The notes: generated from the sequence alone by a model not told the origin. 64,000 nt of DNA from Actinoalloteichus caeruleus DSM 43889 (GCF_000429185.2 NZ_AUBJ02000001.1:620001-684000); one strand, 5' to 3'. Counted from the first letter of the stretch, positions 27,046-36,468 are shown. Numbers and translations are program-made.

Positions 27046-27819
27046 TCATCCGTGGCCCGGTCGGTGTCCGTCGCCCGGGCCAGCGGGGCGGCTCCGTCGG
27101 TCCGAGGCGCGCCGTCGCAGCACCGGGATGGCGGCGATCTTCTCGGCGGGAAGCCGCTCCCACATCAGGCCCGCCGGGAGTCGCCTCGGGCCGCATTCGA
27201 TCACCTGCTCGGGGGTGGCGATCAGGTCCACGCTGAAGTCGTGGTCCGACTCGGGAAGGTCCTCGTCGACGACCTGGAGGGCATGCACGGTGGTCGCGAT
27301 CACGGTTTCGGGGCCGATCCGCCCCGCTTCCCGCAGCAGCGCCACCTCCAGGTCCGAATAACCTGCTCCCTTGCCCAGTCGGACCCCACGCCGGTTCACC
27401 GCGACACTGCCGCAGACCACCAGGTCGACGGGCCGGACCTCGTCCACGTCCACCGTGGGGGCGAGGGCGATGGCACGGTGGCTGTCGGCTGCCTGTTCTG
27501 GGGGCACCTCGAGTTGTGCGGGGTCGAGCAGGCAGAAGGGGCGTTCCCGCGCCAGCTTCGGAACAGCCATGTACACGAGCTTGCCGTCCCGGAGAGCGCG
27601 AGCGCGCACGGCACGCTGGGCCTTGTCGGGCACGGTCTTGATGACGTGGGCGGACTTCCACACGGGCAGTTCCGCGAGGCGGTCGGCGGCGGCCCCAGCG
27701 GAGATGAAGTTCGGGATCCGGCCGTGCACGTCGGGGTCGTGCACGGCCGCGGCCGCCGCCAGGCGGTCCCACACGTGGGCACGTGCCTTGTCCTTCAGGT
27801 CCTCCAGCGGGTCAGCCAT
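27046..27819 (-). CDS. 5-formyltetrahydrofolate cyclo-ligase-like protein
   Basis: A 257-residue protein of the MTHFS fold. It has the early KARAHVWDRL region, KTVPDKAQRAVRARALRDGK, and the ATP/folate-binding signature RLGKGAGYSDLE, followed by ATTVHALQVVDEDLPESDHD. Typical members are about 200 residues; this one is longer at both ends, with a basic C-terminal tail (RRRASDRRSRPAGPG). Classical enzymes convert 5-formyl-THF to methenyl-THF with ATP; the longer actinomycete group is not well studied and may have another substrate. ATG at 27819; the ribosome site is weak. It lies beside the leader of CRISPR array 1, with no functional link apparent. Confidence 0.8.
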   Translation of the reverse strand: MADPLEDLKDKARAHVWDRLAAAAAVHDPDVHGRIPNFISAGAAADRLAELPVWKSAHVIKTVPDKAQRAVRARALRDGKLVYMAVPKLARERPFCLLDPAQLEVPPEQAADSHRAIALAPTVDVDEVRPVDLVVCGSVAVNRRGVRLGKGAGYSDLEVALLREAGRIGPETVIATTVHALQVVDEDLPESDHDFSVDLIATPEQVIECGPRRLPAGLMWERLPAEKIAAIPVLRRRASDRRSRPAGPGDGHRPGHG

Positions 27820-28114
27820 TCACTCTGCTCCTCATCCGAAGGTCACCTTCGGGCTCGATCGGCGACTACGGCCGGGCTCGTTTGGACGGTGGTCGTCGGT
27901 CCCTCAACTCGAGCCCTTGGGGGAGGCGTCTTCAGCATCATGCGGTGAGTTGTCCAGTGTGGTTTTTCGGGCTGGTAAGGTGTGTGACCACAGACTAGGT
28001 GGCGATCCATTTTCCGTGGTAGTAGCATAATCAATGCCCGGCCGGGTGTGGCTATACGGTCCACGTCCCTGTCTTCACCTCGTGGGAGTTCGATTGCACC
28101 GGATCGAAAGCGTA

Positions 28115-28543
28115 GTGCGTGTCGAGTATTTCGGATTCATGCTCATGGACAGCAGTTGCGATCTGGGGACTACGTTCCACCGGGAACCCGACACGGTGCC
28201 GCCCATCATGGAAGTCTGCGAGAGGGGAATTTATTTCAGAAGTCCGGCAAATTACCACGAGCCAAGGGTGGTTGTTGACATAGTCGGGGCTCCGCTGGGC
28301 GCAAACCGCATAGGCCTGACGCCGGGTTCGTGGGGGGTGTTCGAATCCCCATCGGGTTGCGTGATACTCACCTGTATCATGCCATCCCCAACAGATATCT
28401 CCTTCCGTTTGCCCTGGCGTGGGAAAACCGTCTATCGGGCACTTCATTCCAACCCTTTGTCCCTTACTGAAGAGACGGTTACCAAGGCGAACGAACGCAC
28501 GGAGGTTTTCGGAATTACATTGTGGCCAGCCCGGGGAGCGTAA
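28115..28543 (+). CDS. hypothetical protein in a low-GC patch
   Basis: About 142 residues from a GTG at 28115 (VRVEYFGFMLMDSSCDLG); the frame is open from an ATG at 28034, which would add 27 poorer-looking residues. I do not recognise a family. The sequence alternates beta-like stretches (GVFESPSGCVILTCIM, SFRLPWRGKTVYRAL) with turns, suggesting a small beta-rich domain. Codon use is much less GC3-biased than the neighbours (many A/T-ending codons such as ATA, TTG, AAT), pointing to recent acquisition. It sits between the cyclo-ligase gene and several gene remnants. A mobile or defence-related origin is plausible but not shown. Confidence 0.55.
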   Translation: MRVEYFGFMLMDSSCDLGTTFHREPDTVPPIMEVCERGIYFRSPANYHEPRVVVDIVGAPLGANRIGLTPGSWGVFESPSGCVILTCIMPSPTDISFRLPWRGKTVYRALHSNPLSLTEETVTKANERTEVFGITLWPARGA

Positions 28544-28639
28544 CCGGGTTCGTGATGAGTCCTGGGTTTTCTCAGTGGTACTCGCCCGTGTAGCGAGCCA
28601 TCGGCGCGGCACGACCGTCTCACTGTTCGTTGTCCAAAC

Positions 28640-28875
28640 CGCGCATGGTCGGGCGACGGACGCAGGAGCGCGAGTACGGCGGCGTGGTAGATCGCCTGGA
28701 TGGTGGGGATGGTGTTCAGGCGGATTCGTTCGTCGGTGCCGTGTAGGCCGACGTAGTCGACGCCGAAGCCCGCGGTGGCGGGGATGTTCAGGCCGGCGAG
28801 GTAGTTGCCGGGGCCGCAGGAGGTCGATGGTGCGCAGCAGGGCGTTGGCCAGGACGCTGTTCGGCGAGATCAACA
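28640..28875 (-). pseudogene. remnant of an M20-type metallopeptidase, C-terminal part
   Basis: Read leftward, one frame gives PNSVLANALLRTIDLL and, after a frame break at about 28822, the next gives GPGNYLAGLNIPATAGFG, DYVGLHGTDERIRL and NTIPTIQAIYHAAVLALL. This is the typical C-terminus of M20 peptidases/deacetylases. The remaining 300-plus residues, including the metal ligands, are missing, and the left end is cut. It is a degraded fragment. Confidence 0.6.
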
Positions 28876-28905
28876 GCGATGAGGTCCCGTTGCGGCTGAA
28901 CGAGT

Positions 28906-29265
28906 TCACGCTCCTCGGCTCGGTTTGGGCAGGCGCAGGTTGGCGCAGATGAAGTCCAATCTGGCGGTGGCGGAGTCGGGGGCGACGAACACCGGTTCGT
29001 AGCCGGCGTCGTAGTAGCCCTGCACGATCAGCGCGTGGACGCGGCGGATCTCGCGGTCCTTGGCCCAGACAATGTCGTCGGGGTCCTCGAAGGTGTCCAG
29101 CGGATCGAGCACGAAGATCGCGTCGTAGCGGTAACGCCGGGTCGCCTCCTCCAACTCGGTGGTGGGCTTGAGTCCGAAGAAGCCTTCCCAGCCGTAGCCG
29201 TCGGGGATGCCGCGGTTGTAGAACCTGGTTCCCCGGGTGTGCGCGGTGTACTCGGCGCATTTCTT
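28906..29265 (-). pseudogene. remnant of an AAA-type ATPase, C-terminal part
   Basis: About 118 residues ending at the stop at 28906: GTRFYNRGIPDGYGWEGFFG, RRYRYDAIFVLDPLDTF, DDIVWAKDREIRRVHALI and YDAGYEPVFVAPDSATAR. This pattern is the C-terminal half of a predicted AAA-type ATPase (AAA_28-like). The P-loop half is missing; upstream of about 29265 the frame continues into unrelated sequence on the shared breakpoint with the fragment on the other strand. Confidence 0.6.
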
Positions 29266-29467
29266 TGTGGCGCGGCTGGTCGCCCTGGACGAGTCGGTCC
29301 GGAGCTGCCCGGAGTTCAGCGACCTGTCGCGCGGCGGGTATGCCCTTGACTGGGTTGACCTTCGGGGAGCTGATCTCGCGTCGATCGACTTGGAACCGAC
29401 CGCGTTGAAGGAGTTCATCCTGGCCAACCGGGACGCCCTGCTGATCGAGGCGGGGGTAGCCGCCTGA
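29262..29467 (+). pseudogene. C-terminal fragment of an unidentified protein
   Basis: A 68-residue tail in normal high-GC codons: RLVALDESVRSCPEFSDLSR, then LDWVDLRGADLASIDLE and FILANRDALLIEAGVAA. It begins abruptly at the breakpoint with the ATPase remnant and has no plausible start of its own except a chance ATG at 29237. Family not recognised. Confidence 0.4.
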
Positions 29468-29661
29468 ACCTCGAATCGGCGAAAGGCCGTAGCCGACTCA
29501 CCGCCGGGCAGGTCGTGAACGCACCTCGCGTGGCCGCTGCGTGCGGACGGCTCAGTCCGCGCTGTGACCGCACCGAAGCGGTGGTGCGTCGGCTGCTTCT
29601 GCGTTGAGCTCGATCTCCCCCGTTGGGAGTCTCTCGTCTTACTCACCTGGTGCCAGGCGAG

Positions 29662-30063
29662 CTAGGAGGGTAGCTGAGCGCGGAGGTGTTCGGTCTGTTC
29701 GGCAAGTGCGGCGTGAAGGTGCTGGAGGGTGTCGATCCTGGTTCGCAGGATCTTCAGGCGTTGTTCGTAGACCTCGAGCGCCGGCGCGCAGGGGGTCGCG
29801 TCGAGGCTGGGCGAGCGAACACAGGAGCCGAACTGCTTGATGTCATCGATGGAGAGCCCGGCGTTGAGCAGACGGCGGATGTTGTTGACCACAGGCACGA
29901 CGTCGGGGGCGTAGCGGCGGTAACCGTTGTGTTCACGGTCGGAGACGATCAGCCCGCGTTGCTCGTAGTAGCGCAGGGAGCGGGTGCTGGTGGCCGTGCG
30001 GCGCGCGAGCTCGCCGATACGTAGCCAGTCGCGCTGGTCGACAGCTGAAACCATGCGCTCCAT
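29662..30063 (-). CDS. MerR-family transcriptional regulator
   Basis: A 133-residue MerR protein: LRIGELARRTATSTRSLRYY with EQRGLIVSDREHNGYRRYAP forms the winged helix (residues 13-55), GLSIDDIKQFG the helix that follows, and a C-terminal coiled coil of about 40 residues the dimer interface. Two Cys (SCVRS, PCAPAL) are 12 residues apart near positions 83-95, a spacing seen in some redox- or metal-sensing MerR proteins, though the function here is unproven. It is the second gene of an operon with a deazaflavin nitroreductase, 33 bp downstream of that stop, and a MerR-type promoter precedes the operon. Confidence 0.87.
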   Translation of the reverse strand: MERMVSAVDQRDWLRIGELARRTATSTRSLRYYEQRGLIVSDREHNGYRRYAPDVVPVVNNIRRLLNAGLSIDDIKQFGSCVRSPSLDATPCAPALEVYEQRLKILRTRIDTLQHLHAALAEQTEHLRAQLPS

Positions 30064-30096
30064 TCTGCTCGGTCACGGACAGCCTCGTCGCCGCGA

Positions 30097-30609
30097 TCAC
30101 GATGCTCCGTGGGCTCGCATGGCGGCCGGGCTTGGGATCGGGTCGAGGACGACGACCGGGATCCGCCGGCGGGCGGTCTTCTCGAAGTCGGCGAATGCGG
30201 GGACGAGGCGAGCCTGCTCGACCCAGATGTCCTCGCGCTCCTCCCCCTGGACCACACGGGCGATGGCCCCCGTGACGTCGGAGCCGACCTCGACGACTAC
30301 CTCGGGGTTCCGCACGATGTTGTGGTACCAGGCTGGTGGTCGCGGGCTCCCGCCGAAGGTAGCGAAGACAGCGAACGCGTCGCGCACCGCCTGGTACATC
30401 AGCGGGCTCGTGCGTCGACGGCCGGTCACCGCACCGATGTGGTTGACGAGGATGATCGGGACGCTCTGCCTCGGATCGAAGCTGGGCAGCGGAGGTGGGA
30501 TCGGACGTCCCTCAGCCAGGTCTTTCTCGGTGCTCCACCGCACGAAGCCGGCGTTCGATCGGAACTCCGACACGATTCGGCGGTTCCAGTCCTGGATGTC
30601 GTCGGGCAT
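30097..30609 (-). CDS. nitroreductase-family deazaflavin(F420)-dependent oxidoreductase
   Basis: A 170-residue split beta-barrel of the Ddn/DUF385 family, found mainly in F420-making actinobacteria. Recognisable parts are VPIILVNHIGAVTGRRRTSP, the FATFGGSPRPPAWYHNI block (cofactor-binding and Tyr) and NPEVVVEVG. These enzymes reduce quinones, nitro compounds or aflatoxin-like lactones with reduced F420. The ATG at 30609 lies almost at the predicted transcription start (promoter -10 at 30618-30623), so the mRNA would be nearly leaderless, as the lack of a ribosome site suggests. Co-transcribed with the MerR regulator. Confidence 0.86.
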   Translation of the reverse strand: MPDDIQDWNRRIVSEFRSNAGFVRWSTEKDLAEGRPIPPPLPSFDPRQSVPIILVNHIGAVTGRRRTSPLMYQAVRDAFAVFATFGGSPRPPAWYHNIVRNPEVVVEVGSDVTGAIARVVQGEEREDIWVEQARLVPAFADFEKTARRRIPVVVLDPIPSPAAMRAHGAS

Positions 30610-30617
30610 GACGGCAC

Positions 30618-30648
30618 GTTAGAACCCTGACATCAGCGACAAGGTCAA
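30618..30648 (-). promoter_or_regulatory. MerR-type promoter of the nitroreductase-MerR operon
   Basis: Read leftward: -35 TTGACC (30648-30643), 19-base spacer (30642-30624), -10 TCTAAC (30623-30618). The spacer contains the imperfect dyad ACCTTGTC ... GTCAGGGT. A 19-base spacer with a dyad is the standard MerR-activated design; the start codon at 30609 lies about 9 bases below the -10. Confidence 0.7.
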
Positions 30649-31154
30649 GCCACCCGCCACACTGACCTTCGGTCGAGGCTCAACTGGCTGCCGGCGGTAA
30701 CGCGAACGCCGGTGCAACGGGTTCCGGGACCAGGTCCAACGCGAGTGCGGTTGACGACCTGCCGTTTCGCCACTGGCGCTTCGTCGTCGGGTGCCCGTGG
30801 GCAACCGCACGAGGACGGTCCGGGCGCACGGTTCCGACTCCTCGCCCTCGCCCGTCCGGGAGGCCGCCGTGGCCGGTGAGGTGCCCCGCCGAATCGGTCA
30901 CGGTCATGGGAGGACGGACGGTTGGTTCACCGTCCGCCTGATCGCATCCGGCGCCCGCCGCGCCAGCACCGCCCGGGCGGCGTTCGGGCAGGTGCCCGGC
31001 CACCTGTTCCCGCCCGCTGCCGGGCTGGTCGATGCGTACGCCGACCAGCCGGTCCACACCAAGCACGACGACGGCACCCGCCCCGGGGCGTGCGGACATC
31101 AGTGGAGTGCCGCGACGTCGCCGCGTCCCCCTGGGCAGGAGCGCACAACCCCGC
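30649..31154. other. intergenic stretch, nothing recognised
   Basis: About 500 bp between the nitroreductase promoter and the response-regulator stop. The short frames have no domain signature or ribosome site. Confidence 0.45.
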
Positions 31155-31760
31155 CTACAGCCAGTCGTGTTCGCGGGCGTAGCGGGCCGCGTCGTGCCGG
31201 GTGTTCGTGTGCGTCTTCTGGATGGCGCTGGAGAGGTAGTTGCGGACCGTCCCGGGCGCCAGGTGCAGGATCTTCGCCATGTCCTTGACCGAGTAGCCGT
31301 CACCCGCGACCCGCAGCACGTCCCGTTCCCGCTCGGTCAGTGGGCAGTCGTCGATGAGGGCCTGCGCGGAGATGTTCGCGTCGACGTACCGACCGCCGGC
31401 GGCGACCTCCGCGACGGCGGAGGCGATGAGTGACGCCTCGGAGTCCTTCCCGAGGAAGCCGCGCACCCCCAACCGCAGGGCGCTCCGAAGGGTCCCCGGC
31501 CGGGCGTACCGGGTCAGCATGAGCACGGCCTGCCCCGGTGCCTGGTCGAGGATGCGTTCCGCCGCGTGCAGCCCGTCCAGCTCGGGCATCTCCAGGTCGA
31601 GGACCGCCACGTCGGGTCGCAGCCGTTCGAAGGCGGCGACGGCCTCGGTCCCCGTCCCCGCCTCGGCGACGACGTCGATGTCGCCCTCCAAGGGCAGCAG
31701 GGTGGCCAGGGCGGAGCGGATCAGCCGTTCGTCGTCGGCCAGGAGCACGGTGATCGTCAT
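31155..31760 (-). CDS. NarL/DesR-type response regulator
   Basis: A 201-residue response regulator. The receiver domain has the acidic pair (LLADDERLIRSAL), the phosphoacceptor Asp in DVAVLDLEMPELDG, the Thr-containing VLMLTRYARPG and the Lys in GFLGKDSEASL. The LuxR DNA-binding domain follows: LTERERDVLRVAGDG, DMAKILHLAPGTVRNYL. Its ATG overlaps the stop of the histidine kinase by four bases (ATGA), so the two are translationally coupled. The kinase is DesK-like; actinomycete pairs of this kind often respond to membrane or envelope state and control neighbouring exporters, but no ABC transporter adjoins here. Confidence 0.9.
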   Translation of the reverse strand: MTITVLLADDERLIRSALATLLPLEGDIDVVAEAGTGTEAVAAFERLRPDVAVLDLEMPELDGLHAAERILDQAPGQAVLMLTRYARPGTLRSALRLGVRGFLGKDSEASLIASAVAEVAAGGRYVDANISAQALIDDCPLTERERDVLRVAGDGYSVKDMAKILHLAPGTVRNYLSSAIQKTHTNTRHDAARYAREHDWL

Positions 31761-32905
31761 CGTGCCTCCGTCGGGAAGGTGACCGTCAGGGTGTGGACGC
31801 CGCCGTCGCGGTCGGCGGTCAGGGTGCCGCCGACCGCGCGAACGCGGTCGGCGAGGGTGGCCAGGCCCCGCAGGGGAGCGGCGTCCTTGATGTCGGCACC
31901 GTCGTTGCGCACGCTGAGGGTGTCGGCGCTCGAGGTGATCGTCACCTCGCCGGGCCTGGCGTGGCGCAGGACGTTCGTCGTCGCCTCCCGCAGGGCGAGG
32001 GCGAAGTGCGCCTCGTGCGGGCCGGGGTCGTCCTCGGTCCGGTCCACCCGTGTCGTGATGCCCGCCGCGCGGAAGAGTTCGACGGCGTTGGACAGCTCGG
32101 TGGAGAAGACGAGCGCGTGGGTGGAGTTGGCGAGTTGCCGTGCCTGCCCGATCGTGTCCGCCACGAGGCGTTGGATCACCTCAAGCTCCTGACGAGTGCG
32201 TTCCGGATCCGTGTGCTGGAGTTTGGCCGCCACGGCGGCCTTGAGCTTGATGACGTGCAAGGTGTGGCCCTGGATGTCGTGCAGGTCCGCGGCGAAGCGG
32301 TTGCGCTCCCGCAGGATCGACAGCTCGCGTTCGTGGTCCTTCTCGCGTTCCAGCAGGTCGAACAGCCGGTCCTGGGTGTGCGACTCGACGAGGGCCACGA
32401 TCCACACCGACCCGGTGATCGACATCATGACCACCAGTTGGTAGACGCCGCCGGAGTTCCCGCTGAGCAGGGCCGTCGCCCAGGTCAGGGCCGCGATCCC
32501 GAGGCACGCGAGCAGGGTGAGAACGAGCCGGTCGCGGGGGCGGTGGGCGATCCACACCCCGGCGGTGATCGCGAGGCCGGTGGAGCCCGTGAAATTGGAG
32601 TAGGTCAGCGAGGTGACCACCAGGGCGAGGACTCCGAGGAGTCCCGACCCGGCCAGGAGCAGCGGGTTCGGGGGGCGGTCCCAGTCTCGGAACAGCAGCG
32701 CCGTCGACAGGGCCAGGCTGGGGATCGCGACGAGCGCGGTCCACCACACCGTGGTCGTCACCAGTCCGGCCCCCGCCATCACCACGATCGAGATGACGAA
32801 GGACCGAATCTCCCGCTGTCGTATCGTCTGCCGCGCCGCCACCGACGCCTCGGGGGCGGGGGCCGTGTCCTTCCCGCCGTGCGGCGACGGGTCCCTCCTC
32901 GTCAC
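31757..32905 (-). CDS. DesK-like sensor histidine kinase
   Basis: About 382 residues. Five to six transmembrane helices occupy residues 30-165 (FVISIVVMAGAGLVTTTVWW, LVTSLTYSNFTGSTG and others), with no large outside loop. A coiled coil (VESHTQDRLFDLLEREKDHERE region) leads to the HisKA_3 box RFAADLHDIQGHTLHVIK with the phosphoacceptor His, and then an HATPase domain with LREATTNVLRHA (N box) and LRGLATLADRVRAVGG. The GTG at 32905 (VTRRDPSPHGG) with GGAAGGA upstream fits the family; the frame remains open to 33427 without one. Operon partner of the response regulator. Confidence 0.88.
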   Translation of the reverse strand: MTRRDPSPHGGKDTAPAPEASVAARQTIRQREIRSFVISIVVMAGAGLVTTTVWWTALVAIPSLALSTALLFRDWDRPPNPLLLAGSGLLGVLALVVTSLTYSNFTGSTGLAITAGVWIAHRPRDRLVLTLLACLGIAALTWATALLSGNSGGVYQLVVMMSITGSVWIVALVESHTQDRLFDLLEREKDHERELSILRERNRFAADLHDIQGHTLHVIKLKAAVAAKLQHTDPERTRQELEVIQRLVADTIGQARQLANSTHALVFSTELSNAVELFRAAGITTRVDRTEDDPGPHEAHFALALREATTNVLRHARPGEVTITSSADTLSVRNDGADIKDAAPLRGLATLADRVRAVGGTLTADRDGGVHTLTVTFPTEAR

Positions 32906-33314
32906 TCCGGTGATCCTTCCCGAGGAGCCTGTTCCCCGCTGTTCGTCCGCCTCGCCCCGTTGGCTGGCGACGGTCCGGCTCCCGACAGGTGACCACGTCG
33001 ACCAGTGTGCGCGACGGCCGGGCCTGGTGCGCTGGGGACGGCGGGCGGCCGCCGACAAGGTGCTGGGCGACCTCGACCACACCGCCGTCCAGGAACCGAC
33101 CCGGGACGGCCCGGCGTTCCCTCCACCCCGCCAGGACAGCGCACCCAGGTGTCGTCCCACCAGTGACACCGCGTCATGTCGGAGAGGTGACGTCGCGGCC
33201 CTACGCCCGGCCGGCCGCACGACGAACACTCGGGGAGCGAGGTACGGCGGCCCCTCCCGGGCGGCCACCACCTCGCGGCACCGTACCCCCAGCATGACAG
33301 GAGACCCGCCTACC
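32906..33314. other. divergent intergenic region
   Basis: About 410 bp between the kinase start and the start of the small membrane protein; both promoters should lie here. Open frames run through but have no domain signature. Confidence 0.4.
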
Positions 33315-33827
33315 GTGGAGAGCAACTTCATCACCGACCTCTTCGCCCAACTGGCCGAGTTCGCGGCGGGCGCCGAGACCTGGCAGCAGGTCGGCGTGTT
33401 GCTGATCGCCGGTGCGATCCCCTTCATCGAGTCCTACCTGGGGAGTTTCCTCGGAGTGCTCGTCGGCGTGCCCGCCGGCCTCGCGGTCCCGGCGGCGATC
33501 CTCGGGAACGTGATCGTCACCTTCGCGCTCATCGCGCTCGCGAGCAAGGCCCGGGTCGCCGCGACCCGCCGGCGGGGCAACGGCGGCGGTGGTGGCGCGG
33601 ACGCCCCGCGCCGCAAGCAGAAGATCGCCAAGTACCTCGACCGGTTCGGCGTCCCCGGGGTGTGCCTCCTCGGGCCGATCGTGGTGGCGAGCCAGATCAC
33701 CGCCCCCGCCCTCGTCGCCCTCGGCGCCACCAAACGCAGCGTCTACGTCTGGCAGGCGGTCGCGATCGTCGCCTGGGGCGTGCTGTTCGGCTTCTTCGGT
33801 GACCTCGCCGCCGGCTGGTTCATGTGA
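33315..33827 (+). CDS. small membrane protein of the small multidrug-export (Sm_multidrug_ex) family
   Basis: About 170 residues with four hydrophobic segments. It has the family look: VLLIAGAIPFIESYLGSFLG (PFIES), GVPAGLAVPAAILGN, VTFALIALASKARVAA, a basic Gly-rich loop (TRRRGNGGGGG, RRKQKIAKYLDRFG), then GVPGVCLLGPIVVASQITAP and WGVLFGFFGDLA. Despite the Pfam name, transport has not been well shown for the family. I chose the GTG at 33315 because AGGAGA stands 11 bases before it; an ATG at 33294 has no ribosome site. Followed by two strong hairpins. Confidence 0.78.
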   Translation: MESNFITDLFAQLAEFAAGAETWQQVGVLLIAGAIPFIESYLGSFLGVLVGVPAGLAVPAAILGNVIVTFALIALASKARVAATRRRGNGGGGGADAPRRKQKIAKYLDRFGVPGVCLLGPIVVASQITAPALVALGATKRSVYVWQAVAIVAWGVLFGFFGDLAAGWFM

Positions 33828-33873
33828 GGCACGGGTGAGGGCGTTCGCGTCGGGGGCGGACGTCCTCACCCCG

Positions 33874-33949
33874 GGGTGCCGCCACCGCGCCGGTGGCGGC
33901 ACCCGTGCCCGGCCCGCGCGACCGGTCAACCGGCACCGCGCGGGCCGGG
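33874..33949. terminator. two adjacent perfect hairpins between convergent genes
   Basis: First: 14-base arms at 33874-33887 and 33891-33904 (GGGTGCCGCCACCG / CGGTGGCGGCACCC) with a 3-base loop. Second: 13-base arms at 33908-33920 and 33937-33949 (CCCGGCCCGCGCG / CGCGCGGGCCGGG). Both are perfect and sit between the small membrane protein gene and the convergent topoisomerase gene. Confidence 0.8.
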
Positions 33950-33990
33950 CGCGTTCCACCCCGGACGGGGGGGGCGACCCCGGCGAACGC

Positions 33991-36468
33991 TCAGTCGCGT
34001 TCGAGGAGGTAACCGACCACCACGGGAATCTCGGCGGGTGCGCCGGTACCGTCGCGCCGCTCGTCGGGATCGGGCAGTTCCACGGGCGTCCCGTTCCCGG
34101 TCGACGGGGCCGGACGCGCCCCCACCCACGCGGTGGACAGCTCTGACTCGGTGGCGAGGAACCGCTGCGCCCGCACCCCGGCGGTGGCGCGGCCCTTCGC
34201 CGGGTACTCGCCGAACGGGGTCACCTTCACCGTCTCCCCGGTCGCCGTGATCACCACCGGTTCACCGTCCTCGGCCACCGCGCCGAAGAAGACCACCCTG
34301 GCGTCGCCCTTCACGTTGATGCCGGCCATGCCCCCACCCCGCAACCCCTGCGGGCGCACCAGCGTCGCCGAGTAGCGCAGCAGGGCGGCGTCGGAGGAGA
34401 CGAACACCAGGGACTCCTGGCCGTCGGCCAACCACGTCACCCCGACCACCTCGTCGCCCTCGCGCAGCGCGATCAGCTCGAACTCGTCGGCCCGGACCGG
34501 CCACTCCGGCGAACACACCTTCACCACGCCCTGCCTGGTGCCCAGGGCCAGGCCGGGGGAGTCCCCGATCTGGTCGCCCAGCGGGGCGAGCCCCAGCACG
34601 CGTTCCCCGGGCGCGAGGGACACCAGTTCCCGCACCGGCATCCCCCCGCGCAGGGAGACGATGCCCGACTGCTGCGGCAACACCGGCAACGGGAGCACGT
34701 CCGTCTTGATGCCCCGGCCGTGGCTGGTGACCAGCACGACCTGCCCTCGGGCCGTGGAGTCGACCACGGCGGCGACCGCGTCGTGCCGGACCCGCCCGTT
34801 GCGGCGGCGGGCCTCCGCGGCCTCCTCCGACGCCGCGGCCGTCCGGGACACCAACCCGGTGGCGGAGAGGATGACCTGGCACGGGTCGTCGGCGATCTCC
34901 AGCGGACCGGCCGGCTTCGACGCCGCCAACACCTCCTTGAGGTCCCCGTCGATCAGCGTGGTGCGCCGCTCGGTGGGGAACTCCTTCGCGATGCGCCCCA
35001 GCTCGGTCGACACCAGCCTCCGCAGGACGGCCTCGTCGTCGAGGATCCGGGACAGCTCCGCGATCTCCCCGGTCAACCGCTCCCGCTCCTCCTCCAGCTC
35101 CACCTTGTCGTACTTGGTCAGCCGGCGCAGCGGGGTGTCGAGGATGTAGGTCGCCTGGATCTCGGAGAGGTCGAAGCGGGCGATCAGACCTTCTTTCGCG
35201 GCCTTCGCGTCGTCACTCTCCCGGATCAGGCGGATGACCCGGTCGATGTCGACCAGGGCCCGGATCAGGCCCTCCACCAGGTGCAACCGGTCGGATCGCT
35301 TGCGGCGGCGGAACGTGGTCCGCCGTCGCACCACCTCGAACCGGTGGGCCAGGAACACCTCCAGCAGTTCCTTCAGACCCAGCGTCCGGGGCTCGCCGTC
35401 GACGAGGACGAGGTTGTTGATCCCGAAGGACTGCTCCAACGGGGTGAGGCGGTAGAGGTCGGCCAACAGCGCCTGCGGGTTCACGCCCACCTTGCACTCG
35501 ATGACCAGCCGGGTGCCGTTCTCCCGGTCGGTGAGGTCCTTGACGTCGGCGACCCCGGTGAGCCGCTTCGACTTGTTCACCTCGTCGGTGATCTTCTCGA
35601 TGATCTTCTCCGGCCCCACGCCGTAGGGGAGCTCGGTGACGGTGATGGCCTGCCGACCCCGGCTGCCCGGCAGCGGACCCGTCTCCACCTTGGCCCGCAT
35701 CCGCACCACACCACGGCCCGTCTCGTAGGCCTTGCGGACCTCGTCGAGGCCCAACAGCATGCCCCCCGTGGGCAGGTCCGGGCCGGGCACGAACTCCATC
35801 AGCTTGTCCAGGGGGGCGTCCGGGTGCCGGATCAACCACCGGGCCGCCGCGACGACCTCGCCGAGGTTGTGCGGGATCATGTTCGTCGCCATGCCGACCG
35901 CGATCCCCGAGGTGCCGTTGACCAGCAGGTTCGGGAACGCCGCCGGCAGCGCGGCCGGCTCCTCCAACGACCCGTCGTAGTTGGGCCGGAAGTCGACGGT
36001 GTCCTCACCGAGCTCGGCGACCAGCTGCAGCGCCGCCGGCGACATCCGCGCCTCGGTGTACCGACTGGCCGCGGGCCCGTCGTCGGGGGAACCGAAGTTG
36101 CCGTGCCCGTCGACCAGGGGCACGTTCATGGAGAAGTCCTGCGCCAACCGCACCATCGCGTCGTAGATCGCGGTGTCACCGTGCGGGTGGTACTTGCCCA
36201 TCACGTCCCCCACCACCCGGGAGGACTTCACGTAGGCGTGGGTGGGCCGGTACCCCTGCTCGTGCATCGAGAACAGGATGCGGCGGTGCACCGGCTTGAG
36301 GCCGTCCCGGGCGTCGGGCAACGCCCGCGAGTGGATCACCGAGTACGCGTACTCCAGGTAGGAGTCCTCGATCTCGGTGTGCACCGGGTTGTCCACGACA
36401 TGTCTGCCCGGCTGGTCGAAGGCGGTCGGGTCCACCTTGGTCTGCGCGCTGCCCTTCCGGCGTGCCAT
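33991..36468 (-). CDS. type IIA topoisomerase subunit A (ParC/GyrA-like)
   Basis: An 825-residue DNA-cleaving subunit. The breakage-reunion domain starts [20 protein letters not shown]; the quinolone region reads [18 protein letters not shown], with Thr and Asp at the positions of GyrA Ser83 and Asp87; the catalytic Tyr is in AASRYTEAR near residue 135. The tower/coiled-coil parts ([32 protein letters not shown]) follow, and the C-terminal 330 residues form the beta-pinwheel with [25 protein letters not shown] and [15 protein letters not shown]. It lies 79 bp downstream of the subunit B gene. Actinomycetes normally have gyrA/gyrB beside dnaA; this separate B-A pair without dnaA or recF fits the topoisomerase IV-like pair. 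Confidence 0.88.
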   Translation of the reverse strand: MARRKGSAQTKVDPTAFDQPGRHVVDNPVHTEIEDSYLEYAYSVIHSRALPDARDGLKPVHRRILFSMHEQGYRPTHAYVKSSRVVGDVMGKYHPHGDTAIYDAMVRLAQDFSMNVPLVDGHGNFGSPDDGPAASRYTEARMSPAALQLVAELGEDTVDFRPNYDGSLEEPAALPAAFPNLLVNGTSGIAVGMATNMIPHNLGEVVAAARWLIRHPDAPLDKLMEFVPGPDLPTGGMLLGLDEVRKAYETGRGVVRMRAKVETGPLPGSRGRQAITVTELPYGVGPEKIIEKITDEVNKSKRLTGVADVKDLTDRENGTRLVIECKVGVNPQALLADLYRLTPLEQSFGINNLVLVDGEPRTLGLKELLEVFLAHRFEVVRRRTTFRRRKRSDRLHLVEGLIRALVDIDRVIRLIRESDDAKAAKEGLIARFDLSEIQATYILDTPLRRLTKYDKVELEEERERLTGEIAELSRILDDEAVLRRLVSTELGRIAKEFPTERRTTLIDGDLKEVLAASKPAGPLEIADDPCQVILSATGLVSRTAAASEEAAEARRRNGRVRHDAVAAVVDSTARGQVVLVTSHGRGIKTDVLPLPVLPQQSGIVSLRGGMPVRELVSLAPGERVLGLAPLGDQIGDSPGLALGTRQGVVKVCSPEWPVRADEFELIALREGDEVVGVTWLADGQESLVFVSSDAALLRYSATLVRPQGLRGGGMAGINVKGDARVVFFGAVAEDGEPVVITATGETVKVTPFGEYPAKGRATAGVRAQRFLATESELSTAWVGARPAPSTGNGTPVELPDPDERRDGTGAPAEIPVVVGYLLERD

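Noticed and set aside
28335-28370. tRNA T-arm-like sequence (GGGGTGTTCGAATCCCC)
   Set aside because: The stem has a mismatch next to the loop, no D-arm or anticodon arm can be found around it, and it lies inside an open reading frame.
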